Of a DNA stretch of 64,000 bases, positions 44,773 through 58,199 are shown piece after piece. Origin of the DNA: Chinchilla lanigera (Eukaryota > Chordata > Mammalia > Rodentia > Chinchillidae). The notes under the pieces were generated by a model. The model saw only the letters and a program-made list of their open reading frames with translations, searched no databases and was not told the DNA's origin. The stretch lies in the NCBI RefSeq assembly GCF_000276665.1, contig NW_004955417.1, forward strand, positions 22,697,499 through 22,761,498, written 5' to 3'. A program made the position numbers and the translations under genes. Each line of letters opens with the position of its first letter. Within the stretch, counting starts at the first letter, position 1.

Positions 44773-45683
44773 AGAACACACAGCAGAAAAGCCATTAGGG
44801 ACACAGCAAAGAGGTAGCGCCCACCAGCCACAGAGAGAGGCTTCACCAGGACCCAGCCCGAAGGCCCTGCACCTTGCGCTTCGTGCTCCCAGAACCAACC
44901 ATGAGAAAGCCCATTTCTGCTGTTGGAGCCCGGACGGCCGAGGCTGCTCCCAGCAGGGCAGGGCTTCCCCTCCTCCTCCCGAGCTCAGGTGCTCTGGTCT
45001 CTGCACATCACCTGCACGCCCAGTCCCCGGGTCCCCTTGCTCCCCTCTGAGACACGCTCTGCTGTGTCGCTGGCCCCATGGGAACACAGCGCAGCTTCAA
45101 GGGAAGTGGCAGCTGCAGAGCCCGAGGGCTGCAGGGCCAGGCCACCTAATCCCTCGCCGCTGAGTCGCAGAGCTTGACCGTGCCTGGGGCGATGAGGAGC
45201 TGGACAGCCACGCTCTCAGCAGGATGAGGCCTTCAGGGCGCGGTTCAGAACGATCAGGTCCAAAAAGGCATCCACACAGCGCTGCGGACCACCTTGCTTT
45301 GGAGCTTTTGTTTCCGACCTGGAAGGCGAGGACAGGTCCCTCTGCCCTCCCTGCCCCTGGGCACCGTGGCTCCAGCCAAGCTGGGATCTATACAGTGGGG
45401 AAAGCAGTGGAAATCCACCCGTTCTTCCCTGGGCAGCACCCCGGGTTCTGGCCTTTAAAAGCTAAGAGCAGGAGGGGCTGAGGAGATGCGCGCACCCGTC
45501 AGTGTGGAGTACAGGTGGGTGGGCTCCACAGAGGGTGGCCCATGGAGGCCGTGGTGAATGCCAGCTGCTGGCTGTCACCCAGGGGCCGGGCTCTCATCTG
45601 CCAGCCAGTCACGGGCAGCGACAGGAACCCACTTCTTGGCTATTCTTCGGTAAAACTTCTTTCTTTTAGTTGGCTTGCTTTTC

Positions 45684-45789
45684 CCCCTCTCTCTTCTCTT
45701 CCCTTTCTTCTTCATTCTTCTCCTCTTCCCCTTCCTTCCTCACCCTCCTCTTCCCCTTTTTCTTTTCCTCCTCCTCCTTCTTCTTCTGT
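45684..45789. repeat. Polypyrimidine tract
   Basis: About 105 bases of nearly pure C/T with irregular TTC/CCT units. It explains the PSSPSSSP and EEEGEE peptides of the local ORFs. Confidence 0.9.
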
Positions 45790-46344
45790 AACATTCTTCC
45801 TAGCACTTTTCAAGTGCCCCGGGGCTGCACACTGAGATAACAGACGGGGCCATGACTTCGAGGGAGCATGGGAGGGAGGGGTCCACCTGAAGCAAAGAGC
45901 AGCTGAAACGCTCCGTGCAGACACAGCCTGGGACAAAGTCTCATTCCGCCAGAGTCGTCCTGCAGGGGCGCAGACAGGAAAGCAGGACTGAACGCTTCAC
46001 CACACAGGACTGATCTCCGCGTGCTACTAGAGATGCGATTCTCCTGCCAGAGAAGGCAGAGAGGTTTGTACATGTTGCTGATGGATTTATAATTGAAGAC
46101 AAGAGACCAGTCTCCCGTGGTGGCACTGGAACTAAATTCAGACAGACGACGGCAGAACTCGAGCGAGAGTCCCTGTCTCAGGAGTCCAGCAGTCATCTGA
46201 GATGCCCTGGTGGTGGCCTTGCTTGATTGTCCTGGCCATAGGGTCGCGCTGGAGTGGACAGGGGAAGAAACGAGACCTGAAGGACCCTGGGGCATTTGAC
46301 AAAGTAGCTTAGGTTTCTTATTGTTTAAGAGAAGCCATGGAAGT

Positions 46345-46457
46345 GGTGTCACAGCCCTGTCATCCAAGCACTCAGGAGACTGAGGCAGGAGGATCACCCT
46401 GAGTTCAAGGCCAGTCTGAACTGAGACCCTGTCTCAGAGAGAGAGAGAGAGAGAGAA
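46345..46457 (+). repeat. B1-like SINE with (GA)n tail
   Basis: AAGTGGTGTCACAGCCCTGT, GACTGAGGCAGGAGGATCAC and ACCCTGTCTCAGAGAGAGAG. Confidence 0.88.
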
Positions 46458-47505
46458 AGAGGGCAGTTGAGAAGATCCGTTATCTCTGGCCTCTCTCACT
46501 CAGCACCGACCTGGATGCATCTGTGTCTTCTCTGCTGGTGCCCGGTGCCTCTTTGTCACCCTTTCAGTGACGTGGCCGGAGTCACCCACACACTGAGAAG
46601 CTCCGGGCCTGCAGCTGGGAGGCTGCTCGGGCTAGGGAGACTCTGGTTCATTCCCAAACATGACGGTGACACATGCGTCCTTGAGATTCACTCAAGGACA
46701 CTTCGTCTTAAATCCTTATTTCATTAAGATGTTTACTTTCTAGTTTAAGTTTATTATTTTTTAAAATTAGTATATGCTTGTAATATATAAGTGTATTCAC
46801 CTTGGGGAAGTGGTACATGTACACACTGCATCCTGATCTTTTTTACTTTTTACTTTTTTAATCGCGTGGAGAGAGATCTGGGAGGGACCCACTTCGACTC
46901 TAAGAGGCCCTCAGAAATGCAGACCGGAAGCGGAGGACTGCTGGGCTGTGCGCAAAGCTGCCCGCTGGCGGCTGCATCTGCAGGGCCAGCCCCGTCCCTC
47001 CGACCAGCGGGGCGGGGCGAAGAGAGCCCATTTCAAGGTCACCGACGTGCTGAAGAAAGTGTCCATCCCTAGGGCCAGCAGACCCCAGAGTCACCCAGGG
47101 AGCAGATCATTCTGACTTCTCTGATATTTCGGCGTCGCAGGGGCTCTGTTGGATTTACATACAGTATTTGCCGGGGCAGGGGTGAAGGCCCTTTAGTTTT
47201 TCTGGAAAAGAAAAATCTATCACCACAAGGGAAAGAATAACAAGAACTGATCCTCTGTTAAAGCCTCGGGGTTTCTGTGGCAATCCATGGACCTCAGCTC
47301 TGCGGCACGCTGTCCATCCCCCTGGCCTTCCTGCCCTTCCAGTGTGGCCCCTCCGTGACCCACGCCACAGCCTCCTGAGCTGCTTCCTTGCAGCGCTGAC
47401 TGCCCCTGCACGGGCTTAGGGCCGACGGGCTGCTGAGCACTTGGCCACCTTCCAGACTGGCAGTCGGGGAAGACGTGTGGCAGCCTCAGAAATGTGCTGC
47501 CTTCG

Positions 47506-47625
47506 GCCAGGCACTGCGGTGCATGCCTGTACTCGCAGCTCTCAGGAGCTGAGGCAGGAAGATCACCAGGAGCTCAAGCCCAGCCTGGGCTACACAGCAA
47601 GAACTTGTCTCAAAAAAAACAATAG
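47506..47625 (+). repeat. B1-like SINE
   Basis: GGCCAGGCACTGCGGTGCAT, AGCTGAGGCAGGAAGATCAC and GAACTTGTCTCAAAAAAAAC. Confidence 0.92.
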
Positions 47626-48021
47626 CTAAGTGCTGCAGGCTGCACTTGCAGGGCTCTGAATCCATCACGGTCTGGGGTCCCCAGCCACTGGTCACAGGGC
47701 TCCCTCTTCACCTAGCCCAGGGGCTCTGTGACCTGGCTGCAGCTTGCGTGCGAGTTCTTGCCTGAGGCTCATCCTCTCCCTCTTCTTCCTTCGCAGCTTT
47801 TTGAAGGGACCTTCAGGCTCCTGCGCTGGTGTCAGCACCCTCCCGTGTCTTCTCTAGGAATCTGAGGCCGCCCACAGATGCGTGCAAAATGGACAAATGC
47901 TCCCAGACATGTTGAAGACTTCTTAAAGAACCAGAGCAAGTGACTCAGCCTCAGGAAACCAACGCCAAGGGGGTGTCCTATGGAAGCCACCTGTTGCTCC
48001 TTTCTTCAGAGCCTTTGTACT

Positions 48022-48150
48022 TTTGTTTTGTTTTGTTTTGTGAGACAGGGTCTTGTTATGTTGCCCAGGCTGAACTCAAACTCATGGCAATCCTCCTGCC
48101 TCAGCTTCCTGAGTGCTGGGATGAGAGGCACGTGCCAACATACCCTGCAC
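48022..48150 (-). repeat. B1-like SINE (antisense)
   Basis: (TTTTG)n tail, GTGAGACAGGGTCTTGTTAT, TCCTCCTGCCTCAGCTTCCT, GAGTGCTGGGATGAGAGGCA. Confidence 0.92.
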
Positions 48151-49526
48151 GTCTTTTGATGAACATTAAACTCATCTAGTTTCCCAATAACTTCTTTAGA
48201 ACCACTGGCTATCCCAAGTGGTCAAGAAAATTTGACGTGGCTTCACTTTTGGTCAATGTCAAGATGGGGCAAATGACAGAACTAGCAAGCTCTTCGTTGT
48301 TGCTGTTGTCGTTGGATTCCAAACTACAAAATGATGCCATCATATTAAACAAGCTCATTCAAACTTGAGCAACCCTCCTATCCCTCCACATTTGGAGACT
48401 GGGACCTGCCCTCCCCAGTGACAAAGCCCTGCCACAGACTGGGGAGGCCTGTAACAAATGACCTCAGCCAGCCAGGCAGAACCCTTCTCCACAGAGAGAC
48501 AAGGGACCAAAACCACCAGCCCCTAGGAAGAAACCCTGCTTCCGCACCCCGCGTGGCCCCCTGACAGCGTGGGCCCCTCCAGGGGCTGCCAGTCCAGAAG
48601 CAACATCTGGTTTCCCGATTCGAGCCTCTGCTTCGTGAGCATGGTCCTCTCCCCACGGGACTTCTGGTCCCTCAGATCGTTCTGAAGCTTAATTGGAGTT
48701 GTGGGTCTGTGCAGCCTCAGCCAGCGCTGGGGGGAAGCCTGTCCTCCGCAGGGTGACCTTGGTCTGGAGCCCAAGAACCACCAGTAGTGTTGGCCCGACT
48801 CCTGAGTCCAGAATCCAGCCAATCCCATCATCTTTCCAGTACCTCAGTTTCCCCAACCATAAAACTCAGCTGCAGGACTTGGGAGCCTTTAATGAGCAAG
48901 GGACTTTCCTGGATAAATTAACCAGGTGCGGGAAACATCTGCAGCTGGTACGGAATCTGCTGTGTAAACAGAAGAGAGTAAGTACTCTTACACGCAGGAC
49001 TGCGGCGAAAGCTCAGACGCCAGTCTGCCTGCATCCCGCGCCTGGCTAAACATGCACCTCTGGAAGTCAACCTCTTCTCCTGCGGTTAAGGTTTCCTGTT
49101 AAAGGATTCACCTTTACTGTGCTCCACACAAGCTGGACAGTTTCTCTTCAAAAACAAGAATGCACGCTCCACACAGACAAGGGCAAAAATCTGTCGTATT
49201 CACAACCTCATCCCCAAAGTCTGCACAGGACTCCTTCATGCTGAAAAAAGAACTTGAAAAATTAAGCGAACAGATAATCGTTCTAGCAGGATACTACCAC
49301 ACTATGTAAAGTTGGCACAGGGTGTCAGGCTGCCTTTATCGTATCTCCATATTCTAGTTTAAGACTTCACAGGGCAGAAAATACTAAGCCACTTGGTATA
49401 CCAGTTAATCAAATCTCAAAGAAATCAGCTTGACATAGTCCTTGGAAGGTGTGCAACCAAGACCTGCATCTCCAAAAATGCAGCCCAATCTCTTCCCCCT
49501 TACAATGCGCTGTTTCCCTTTGTCTG

Positions 49527-49743
49527 CAGTTAGGGCCAGAAAACCATAGCCCAGGGGCCAAATCCAGACCAACTTCTGATTTTGTAAGTAAAGTTTTATT
49601 GGGACACAGCCATACACAGAGAGCCATAGCAGTCTTCCCTTTACTGCAGCAAAGTTGAGTAGTTCTATAGAGAACGTGTGGCCCACAAATCCTAGATAGT
49701 CACCACCAGGTCACTTACAGAAAAAGCTGGCTGAGCTCTGCTG
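49527..49743 (+). mobile_element. hAT-type non-autonomous DNA transposon
   Basis: CAGTTAGGGCCAGAAAACC start, AGGGGCCAAATCCAGACCAA, AAGTAAAGTTTTATTGGGAC, ACAGCCATACACAGAGAGCC, AAGTTGAGTAGTTCTATAGA, GTGGCCCACAAATCCTAGAT and ACAGAAAAAGCTGGCTGAGC end. The ordered blocks match the mammalian MER-type hAT repeat with the GGCCAAATCCGGCCC signature. Confidence 0.82.
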
Positions 49744-49869
49744 GTGCTGAATGCTGTATCTGCCCTGGGATCTACTGCTAAAATAAGGATTCTGCAGAGT
49801 ACAATGCTTTGGTCACAGCCTATGTAATCAATGGCCACTTCACTGACTCTTCCTAGGGCAAGTCCAAAC

Positions 49870-50110
49870 AGCCTTGCCTGTATCATCTTATTTAATTCTC
49901 CTGGCAATCCTATGAGGTCTGCATTATTACATATATATGTAATATGATAGTAGAATTGGCCTGAGCCGTAGGAAATAGTCTTTTTTTTGGTAGACTGCAT
50001 ACTGATAATTCTGTGTAAGTCCAGCAAATGTGATTATCTCCACTTTAAAGAAACAAAGCAAAGGAGAAAGCAGGAGTAGCGGGTCCCTTAGCACACGGTC
50101 AATAGGTGAA
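49870..50110 (-). repeat. MIR-family SINE (antisense)
   Basis: CATCTTATTTAATTCTCCTG, GGCAATCCTATGAGGTCTGC, ATTATCTCCACTTTAAAGAA and GGTCCCTTAGCACACGGTCA follow the reversed MIR3/MIRb order. Confidence 0.65.
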
Positions 50111-53100
50111 AGTGCTTAGATACCAACTAGCGTGTGTCTAGGACAACTACCCAATGTACTGCTGCTGAAACCTTACAATTCCCTTTGTGTATTACAAGTG
50201 GTACTAATTTTGAAGAACAGTCTGATACTCTTCAGGGAAGTCCTTCCCAAAATTTACTTGACCAAAAACATTCTCCTACCTCCCCAAGTAGCATCTATGA
50301 ATATTCTGTATTAAGAGTATGCCTGGAATAGACTTTGGTCTTTATTCCCTCCCTCACCATCAAATAACCGGCAACATGTAATAGCTGTTGCAATCACATT
50401 CTCCGGGCTGCGGCTCCTCCCGCCTCTCCAGAATGCCCACACCACTGCTCTGAGCATGTCCCTTGGCCACCAACAAATGAAACTGCATTTTCACTGAAAG
50501 AACCTGAGTAGTCCATGCTATTGCTGTGGGCTAATTCCATTTACAGGAATAATGAAGCTCCATCCTTATGTGGCTTTCAGTGTTTATTTCATACATTTTA
50601 ACTACCCAATATCTCCCATTTCTGATGCAAATAAACTGCAGCTTCCATCCACACCACTCTCTGTCCCCTAAGTACAAGTCCTTTGGATTTATGTGACAGG
50701 TCAGTGACCAGTTTTTTCCCAACAGGACTATCTAAAATCTGACGTTATCTTCTATCCAGGTCAATTAAACAGCATGGTGTTATTTGTTCTGTTTTCCTAC
50801 TTTTTAAAAGAGAGGATAATTGCTTGTCTAGGTAAAGTTTATGATCTGAGTCCCACTTATTAGACATTTTTTTTAGGAATAAGTCCGTAATTTGTCATAA
50901 GCATCCTTCCCTGCCTCTCGTGAAAATAGTAACTTGATAGGGAGGTTAGAAATCTATCATACCCAATGACAGGCATCTGTGCACAAAAATAGCAAGTCTC
51001 AAGTTTAATATTTTATTACCATATTTTGCAACAACTGGCTAGGCAGCTGCTGCTGTTATCTTCCAATTACTTCTCATTTTTTCCAGAGTTTTAAATGCAA
51101 GCTGTAACAAATTAAATCTAAATTTCTATATGCTCTTTTTTAAAAAAAATACCACTGTTTCAGAAAGCACAGAAAAAAAAAATGCAAGTTGAAATGGAAA
51201 GACAGGGATATTGGCAGAAAAAAAAGGAAAAATGAAATCTTTGTTCCCAAAGCCTCAACGATTTGTTTCAGTATTCTAGAGGTATGGAGATTTGCTGTTT
51301 CCTGCGTGCTCCCAGTATTCTCTATTCTGAATAAGCTCTGAATGAGGAGCCCGAAGTTTGCTAACAATGCACCTTCTCCTGCAGTTTCACATAGGTGCTC
51401 AAGAAGAAACCCTTTCACTAAACATTCAGTATCTTGCATACTTTGGTGTAACGCTCCTACTGACGGTGCTCAAATACACAGATCTCTCAAAGGACTCAAT
51501 AAGTAATTTTGGGGTGATCTCAGATCAAACGAAATTGCACATGACTCTGATGAAATATCAAGGCAGAGAACACTGGGATTACTGTTTGCCAGCATCAACC
51601 TGCTTTTCATCGTGAGGTGTGGGCTTGTGTTTAGAAATTATGTTTTTGAGAGAGGAAATAAAAGGCACGGATTCTGATCTTTTGTTTTCATTTTCTGTCT
51701 GACTCCTATACTGTAACTGGAGGGAGCTGAGAGGGTGAGCAGAGAAAGCGGATGGTCCCATTTTCTTTCCCCACTACTGTTTCAGCAGATTTCAAAACAG
51801 AACCCAGGGCACTGCGGCTTCTCACGGTGCTGTGCATGGTCGTGAGAACACTTGCTGTCCTTTTTGGCCTGGTTTGTATGCTGCCGTGCTTGGGGACAAC
51901 TGCAATCAGCAGTCAGCTCCTGGAACCTGCGGTTGCCTCAGGCTATGGCGTAAAGCTTCCCGGATCAGTGGATCCTTCTAAACTTTTGCCTTCCTCCTGC
52001 TCCCACATCTGTCTTAACTATTCTCTTGACCTCTAGAAGGGTGGTTACTCTTCAGTGATTTATTGTATTGTCTTCCCAATATCATTGGGCAATTAAAAAA
52101 AAAAGATTTCCAGGGCTTGGGGTCTTATTTCAGACTGGATTTCCTTAAGAACTCCCCAGGCAGTCTAGCCAGATTCCAGAACCACTGTCACAGGACAAAT
52201 GAGCGAGCAGTAGAGTGACCTGGGGTGCAGTGAAAACATAGGGGTTGGTTAGGCTCCACCTCCTAAGCTTCCATCTGACTCCCGAAGTCTGGGTTGAGGT
52301 TTGGGAATCGGAATTTCCAAGTGTGCAGGTGATCCTCACCCAGAGGCCCCACTGTGAGAGCCACCCCTCTAGGTGAGGCCCCTTTGAGGGTCTGGACTAA
52401 CAATCCTTTCATCGCAGAGCTGAGCACAGTGTCTTGCATGCATTTGCTGAATGAACTCCAGAAAGTGCTCTCATGGTGACACAAACCTGCGGGAAGCCCC
52501 TGATGAGCACCATGTTGAAGGTGGAAGTCTGTACCTTCCCTTCCATCCCACAGTGAGGCTCCCTATGTACAGCTCACCCCAGTTGCCCAACGAGTGATGA
52601 GAGATTCAGAAGCATGGGACTGATAAGGTTAGCAACACTCAATTCTCTTTAAGGAAAGTGCTCTTCCAATTGTTCGGCTGGGTGGTCGGCCAGATGGTTG
52701 GCCGGATGGCTTTTCTTCTTCAAGGTAATGCGAAGCAAGCATCTCGAACGTAAGAGCTCCAGGAAAAGATCACCTTTTGTCTAAGTTTGCTTTAAGTTGG
52801 GAGCCATGATCTACTATGAACACCGAGTACATTTAGAATTCCTAGGGGTTTTTGCGTTACAAGTCCTATCACTTCTCAGCCAAGCCCACAGTGTCGGTTC
52901 GCCGATACAAGATGGAGATTGTCATCTGTGATTTGCCCTGTCAAGACCTCATCAGAATGCAAAATCAACACCTTCCCTTTCTCCCTCTCCTACCCCAGAT
53001 GATTGCTGAATTTGTGCACATTTGTGAATTCACAGAAGCATGAACAGAATGATAGGAACATCATAAATGCAAATGTCTTTGTTTCTAGCAAATTACACCC

Positions 53101-53230
53101 GCTTGCCTCCTTCTCCAGGTGGGAGGGAACTGGAAGCCACATGTACATTGCAAGATGACCTAATTGTAGAGGCAAAAAGCGAAGGTACCTTATAGTTTTC
53201 CAAGGTGCTTTTGAAATTTGTCAGGAGCAG
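50110..53230. other. Intergenic, repeat-poor
   Basis: Largely unique AT-rich sequence without recognised genes. A short GGC/CGGATGG imperfect repeat is at 52676-52710. ORFs of 94-99 codons at 51140-51439 and 51752-52036 show no recognised domain. Confidence 0.45.

Positions 53231-53232
<2 letters not shown>

Positions 53233-53273
<41 letters not shown>
53233..53273. repeat. (CA)n microsatellite
   Basis: Pure CA run of about 20 units. Confidence 0.97.
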
Positions 53274-53276
<3 letters not shown>

Positions 53277-53279
53277 TTC

Positions 53280-56200
53280 TTTTTCCATTGATGATTTGTA
53301 CTTTAACAAAACTGACATCTGCATCTCTAAAGAAATTCTTCACTGTCAAAAGAATGTAGCTTAATTTTGTTTGCTTGAAATGTTTTCATCTCAGACCAAA
53401 TTTAGAACACTCCGCCACCTGTTTATGCCACCAACCTCCAGCAAAGCAGCCAAAGCTCACCTCTTCCATCCACTTCTCAGCTACAGCAGTCAAGGCGATG
53501 AGGAGACACAGGTTGTTTTTAATGAGCTCGTAATCTCCTTGTTCTCGAGGGTGCAGCGTGTGTTCCAAATGCAACGCACCTCAACCTGGGGGAGTATCGG
53601 AGAGCATCTCACAAACAGGAAAGTTCGGTCACATAAGGGCCTCACTCTCCCAGAGACGCTGAGACACAGAGTAGTACAAAGGAAGGGTGAATGATCTCTC
53701 GGCTATTTTAGAAACCATATTAGAGCTCTTGGTACCTGTTTCCACATCTGTGAGTAGGGATGCTAGTGGTGGCAGAGATACATTTTACAGCCAGGCCTCC
53801 TGCTGTAAAATACTATTAACAGGTTTGCAAAATCACTTTCACTCTCCTTCTGCCTCCCAAGGCTACACATTCGCTTATCTGCTGAGGATTAGTAGCAAAC
53901 ATGCCTTGGCTCATACAGGAGTCGGATTTGGTTTTTGTTTTGAGGTTAAATGCAACAGAAATCAACTCAAAGCTGCTGAAGAGAAAAGGGGCAGTGCTAA
54001 TAAGAAAACTCAAAAGCATTTTTGTGAGATCCAAAGGCATGGATCTAAATAGGTTTTAGAAAGGAACAGGAAAGAGAAAACCAAGTACTAGGAGCTTAGG
54101 CAGCATCTTTGGTTCTCGCTCCTGCTGTTCCTTCCCCTCTGCTTCTCAGTTCTGAATTACAAAATCATCAACAGGAGCTTAGACGGTCGTATGCATGAAG
54201 CAAACCTCGATGGGCACTGAGAACCCCTTTCAAATATTTATCAGAAAAGGGTCACTGATTGGGCACGGGGTCCCCCAGCTCCCATTACGTACAGGGGCCT
54301 CTGGAGCTCTCCGCGGGTATCCTAGGAATTTAGAGGCTGGGATGACTTCTGAGTGAGACAGTTCCCAGAAACTAGGGCGGGCAGGGAGAGAGGGTAATTC
54401 CCTGCAGGAGGGAAGGGACCACACCTGTGGGAAGAGATACCAAAACGAGCTGTCTTCCTCGCCCTGGTGACAAGAGGAGCTGTGCCACGTACTGGTGAGA
54501 GTGCAGTCACAAGGGTGCAGGACCGCAGCAAACTCCGGTCCTGGCGCTGCTAATAAGGGCAAGTTAACCTCAGGGACTCAGCTTGTGCAAAGCTGGGATC
54601 GTGCCTCCCCCTCAGCGTTCTCCTTACGGAGTACACGGGCTCCCTAACGCGCGTGCACGCCTTTCTCATCCCAAAGGAGGAAGCGTAGGAGCAGGTACTT
54701 CGGGAACTATAAAACATGAATGGCGACTGCTTTGAAAAGCTGTTTCAAATACAAAGTATTTTGTCTATTCCCTTTCTTTACCAAGTCCCTGAGCCGTCTG
54801 CCACCATAGTAGGGCTTCCCTTCAGCTTCTATGGAATACCAGACTACAAAGCCCGAACGAACCCTCCCATCCATTAAGATCAGATGAGATATTTTATGTA
54901 GGCAGCACATGCATTTTGTATTTCTTTGGCCCATTGCCTCGTAAGAGTGCGTTTCTGTTATAGTACAGTGGGCTAGAAGTGGAAATCATCAGCTGCAATT
55001 CCTCCCTGTATCTCATTAGAGGTCTAGTTTCCCCTTAATGCACATGAAGACCTTTCATTAGCAATAATGGTAGCTGCATGCATCAAGGAGAAAAATAGAC
55101 CCACACCATCATGATCTAGATGAGGTTATTGGGACACTCGCCTGCCTGATTGGAGAATTATGACATTCAGAGACGCATGATTAGATTAGGGAACAAATTA
55201 AAATCATTGTGACTATTTCAAATGTTGAAATGCAATTTTAAAACCTCAAAAAGAAGGGGAAAAAAAAAAGCCCAAAGAATCATAGGCAGATTGAAATTAG
55301 GAATGAGTTAAACAAGTAAAAGCCAAATGACAAGATAAACAAAGGTAGGGAAAGATTACCCAAGGGATTTGACAAAATAAGAACCGTTTCCAATACATAC
55401 AAAGACAGACACTGGCAAGAGAGACTAGAGCCCAAGAGAAGGCAAGGATCATTTACCGCCAGAGACGGTAAACACTGCCAAAGTTAAACAAATCCTTGGC
55501 CTCCATGTCCACAAAGGAAGATGGAAGATGCCAGAAATGACTGAGTCCTGGAGAAGGGTCAGGGAAAAAATATCACTAAAGGAAATAAAAGTGACACCTG
55601 AGTTTGTCTTGAGGCTCACAAAAAAGAAGGCAGCAAGAAGAGTATTTTCCTCCTGCAATCAACTTTAAATAAGGTCACTTGGAAATGGACCACTTTGCAT
55701 TATTAAAGGTCAGATGAAAAAATAGTAGCATCCTTTGCTCCTGTTCCAATGTAGAAACACTAGTCTTTGAATTAAAAGGGAAAACATCATCTTCCCTTCA
55801 CAGGATACTGGAGAATCAGAATTTCTTTTTTATATGGAGGGTAGGGAATGCACAGGGAAAGAAGGCAAGCATATATCTGAAGCCTACATGCAGACTTCCA
55901 GCAAACTCTACAGTAAGCGTGAATTCATATTTCCTCTGCTATCCTCTAAACTAAGGATGGTTCCAGGGAATACTTATGTAAGACTCTGAAGCCATATTCA
56001 ATCTCTGCCAGACTGCTGGTCACTAATTCAATGAAAAGATTGAAAGCAGGATGACTAACTTGGAAGAAAATGCAACTGACTTCGACTTCTAACCCCGTGG
56101 AATCAAATCGTGATTCTAACTAATTGATCCCATGGCAATCAAAGTGAGGGTTTAACAGCCTCTGAGAACAAGCAGGATGCAGTCACTCAGGGAAAGAACT

Positions 56201-57210
56201 CCTTGGATCAAACTCCTCAAGCTGAGAGTGCTGGCTCTTGGGACCACTCCTGCATCCATAGACTGCATCCCTAAAATTACCACTGAGGTTTTAGCATGGT
56301 CATCCTGGATTCTGCCAGTAATTGCAGAGCCAAACAGGCTTCGAGTACATTATGAGTGTCCACCTGCGTTTACAACAGAAAGGCTCAAGGCAATGGATAT
56401 TATGCCACAGTAGTTTGCTTGAACAAACTTATTTCCTAGCAGCTCTGGCTTCTCTCCCCACTCTGTGTTGAGTAATCTGGAGATCAACCTATTCCTACAC
56501 ACCCAGAGGTTCCAGGGCCGACATGGGAGTCCTGGTCCAGTAACTGGTTCTCACTCCTCCACGGCAACACTATGTGATATGGGTCCCACGCAGTATTTCC
56601 CCGACATTACACATTCACAGGCCCGGATCCCCAGCCAGCCCTTCCTTCCATCTGCTAACCGCTGCCAGTCCTCCGCAAGGACTGAAGGGCCCAAGACACT
56701 CTCCAAGGTACTACCCTTCACCTCGTGGGGAATTTGCAGCTATTAATAAGCCAAGGAACAGAATCTGGGTCCTGTTGTCTTTGTAACATGCTAAGTAAGT
56801 GGTACTTTCTTAGTAAATGGTGCAATGAAAATGATGAAACACGTAGAACTGTCACAGAAAAGGATGCCTGGTGAGAAAAGAAAATTAAAAACCTGGCACA
56901 TGGTTGAGAAAATTTTACTAAAAAAATAGGATTTACAAGTAAAATTTTAAAAATAATTCTTTCACAATAATCTAACAAGCACACATAGCACAGTTCAATG
57001 CAGCATGGTTTCAAAGCAAAACTCACACAATTTTCCAAAGGACATCACAAAACCATAGTGTGAACAATCCAGTAATATTTTACAATACATGAAAATTTAA
57101 ATATTTAGATGCTGTAAGGCCCCATTAATTAACATTAGATAACCACATCTCAATTTCCTAGCTTCCAGAAATGGGAAAAAAAAATTCTTCTAGTTTACGT
57201 TGACATTAAA
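53280..57210. other. Intergenic, repeat-poor stretch of about 3.9 kb
   Basis: I see no SINE, LINE or LTR signatures across this span, the longest such block in the window. No ORF has a recognisable domain (largest are 121 codons at 53687-54052 and 110 codons at 54230-54562). The core 54900-55260 is rich in ATTA/TAAT motifs. Confidence 0.5.
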
Positions 57211-57214
57211 AAAA

Positions 57215-57808
57215 ATAATAAAGGATCCAGCAATTCCTCTTCTGGGTGTTTTGAAGATTTGAAATCCCTATGTTGAAGACATCTTCCCAGTAGCATTATC
57301 CCAACAGCAAGTTACGGAACCAACTTAAGTGTCCATTGGTGGATGAACAGAAAAAATGTGGCAGAGATATAAAATGTAGTATTGTTTAGCCTTTACAAAG
57401 AATTTTGTCGTTTCCAACATGGATGGAACCAGAGGGCATTACAGTAAGTGAGACAAGCAAAATGCGAAAAGACAAATACCGTATGTTCTCAGTTGTGCTG
57501 TCATCTAAAGCCAGTGAAATCAGAGAAGCAGTGAGCAAACTCGTAGTCACCAAAGACTGGAGAATAAGAAAAATGGGGAGGTAACTGAAGGACACAAGGC
57601 AATGTTACACACTGTGGTGAGTCACCTACCCTGTGAGTAATGTAACTTCCAATTTGCAGGGAGGGTGGATCTCTAATGTCCCCATCATGGAAGATGTGAC
57701 ATGTCTGAGGTGGTGGATGGGCTGGCTGGCTTGGTCATGTCACATTGGATTCAAAAATCCTAACATCATTTTGTAGCTTATAAAAATGTACCACTGTAAC
57801 TCACCCTT
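57215..57808 (+). repeat. L1M-type LINE 3' end
   Basis: GGATCCAGCAATTCCTCTTC, CAACTTAAGTGTCCATTGGT, GGATGAACAGAAAAAATGTG, CAACATGGATGGAACCAGAG and GTAAGTGAGACAAGCAAAAT are the standard L1 ORF2 3' end and 3' UTR boundary sequence. Confidence 0.9.
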
Positions 57809-57811
57809 GTT

Positions 57812-58197
57812 TCAGTCCCTTTCCATTCCTGTGACATAGTACCTGAGAACATACAAGGATGAATTTACTTGGGCCAGTTTCAGACGTGTCAGTCCATGGC
57901 TGGCTGGTGCCCTTGCTTTTAAGCTTGTGGTGACAGACACATCATGGCAGAGGATTCACGGCAGCCGGGGAGAGAGGCAGAGAGGAGTCTGGGGACAAGA
58001 TGCAGCTCCCAAGGGCCCCCTTCACTCTGTCCCACGTCCCAACAGCCCATCATATCTTGAAGCTATCGATGGATCACCCCACTGAGGGGGTCAGAACCCT
58101 CCTGGGCCATCACTTCCCAAGGCCCCACCCCCAAACACTGCTGTCCTGGGGACCGACACTTTACCATGTGAGACTTTGCAGATCCAAACCATAACCA
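57812..58197 (-). repeat. MaLR LTR (antisense)
   Basis: TCAGTCCCTTTCCATTCCTG, ACATAGTACCTGAGAACATA, CACATCATGGCAGAGGATTC, CTTCCCAAGGCCCCACCCCC and AGATCCAAACCATAACCA. Confidence 0.82.
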
Positions 58198-58199
58198 GC

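Noticed and set aside
53371..54052. ORFs of 107 and 121 codons in a repeat-poor region
   Set aside because: No recognisable motif, no splice-consistent neighbours; lengths expected by chance.
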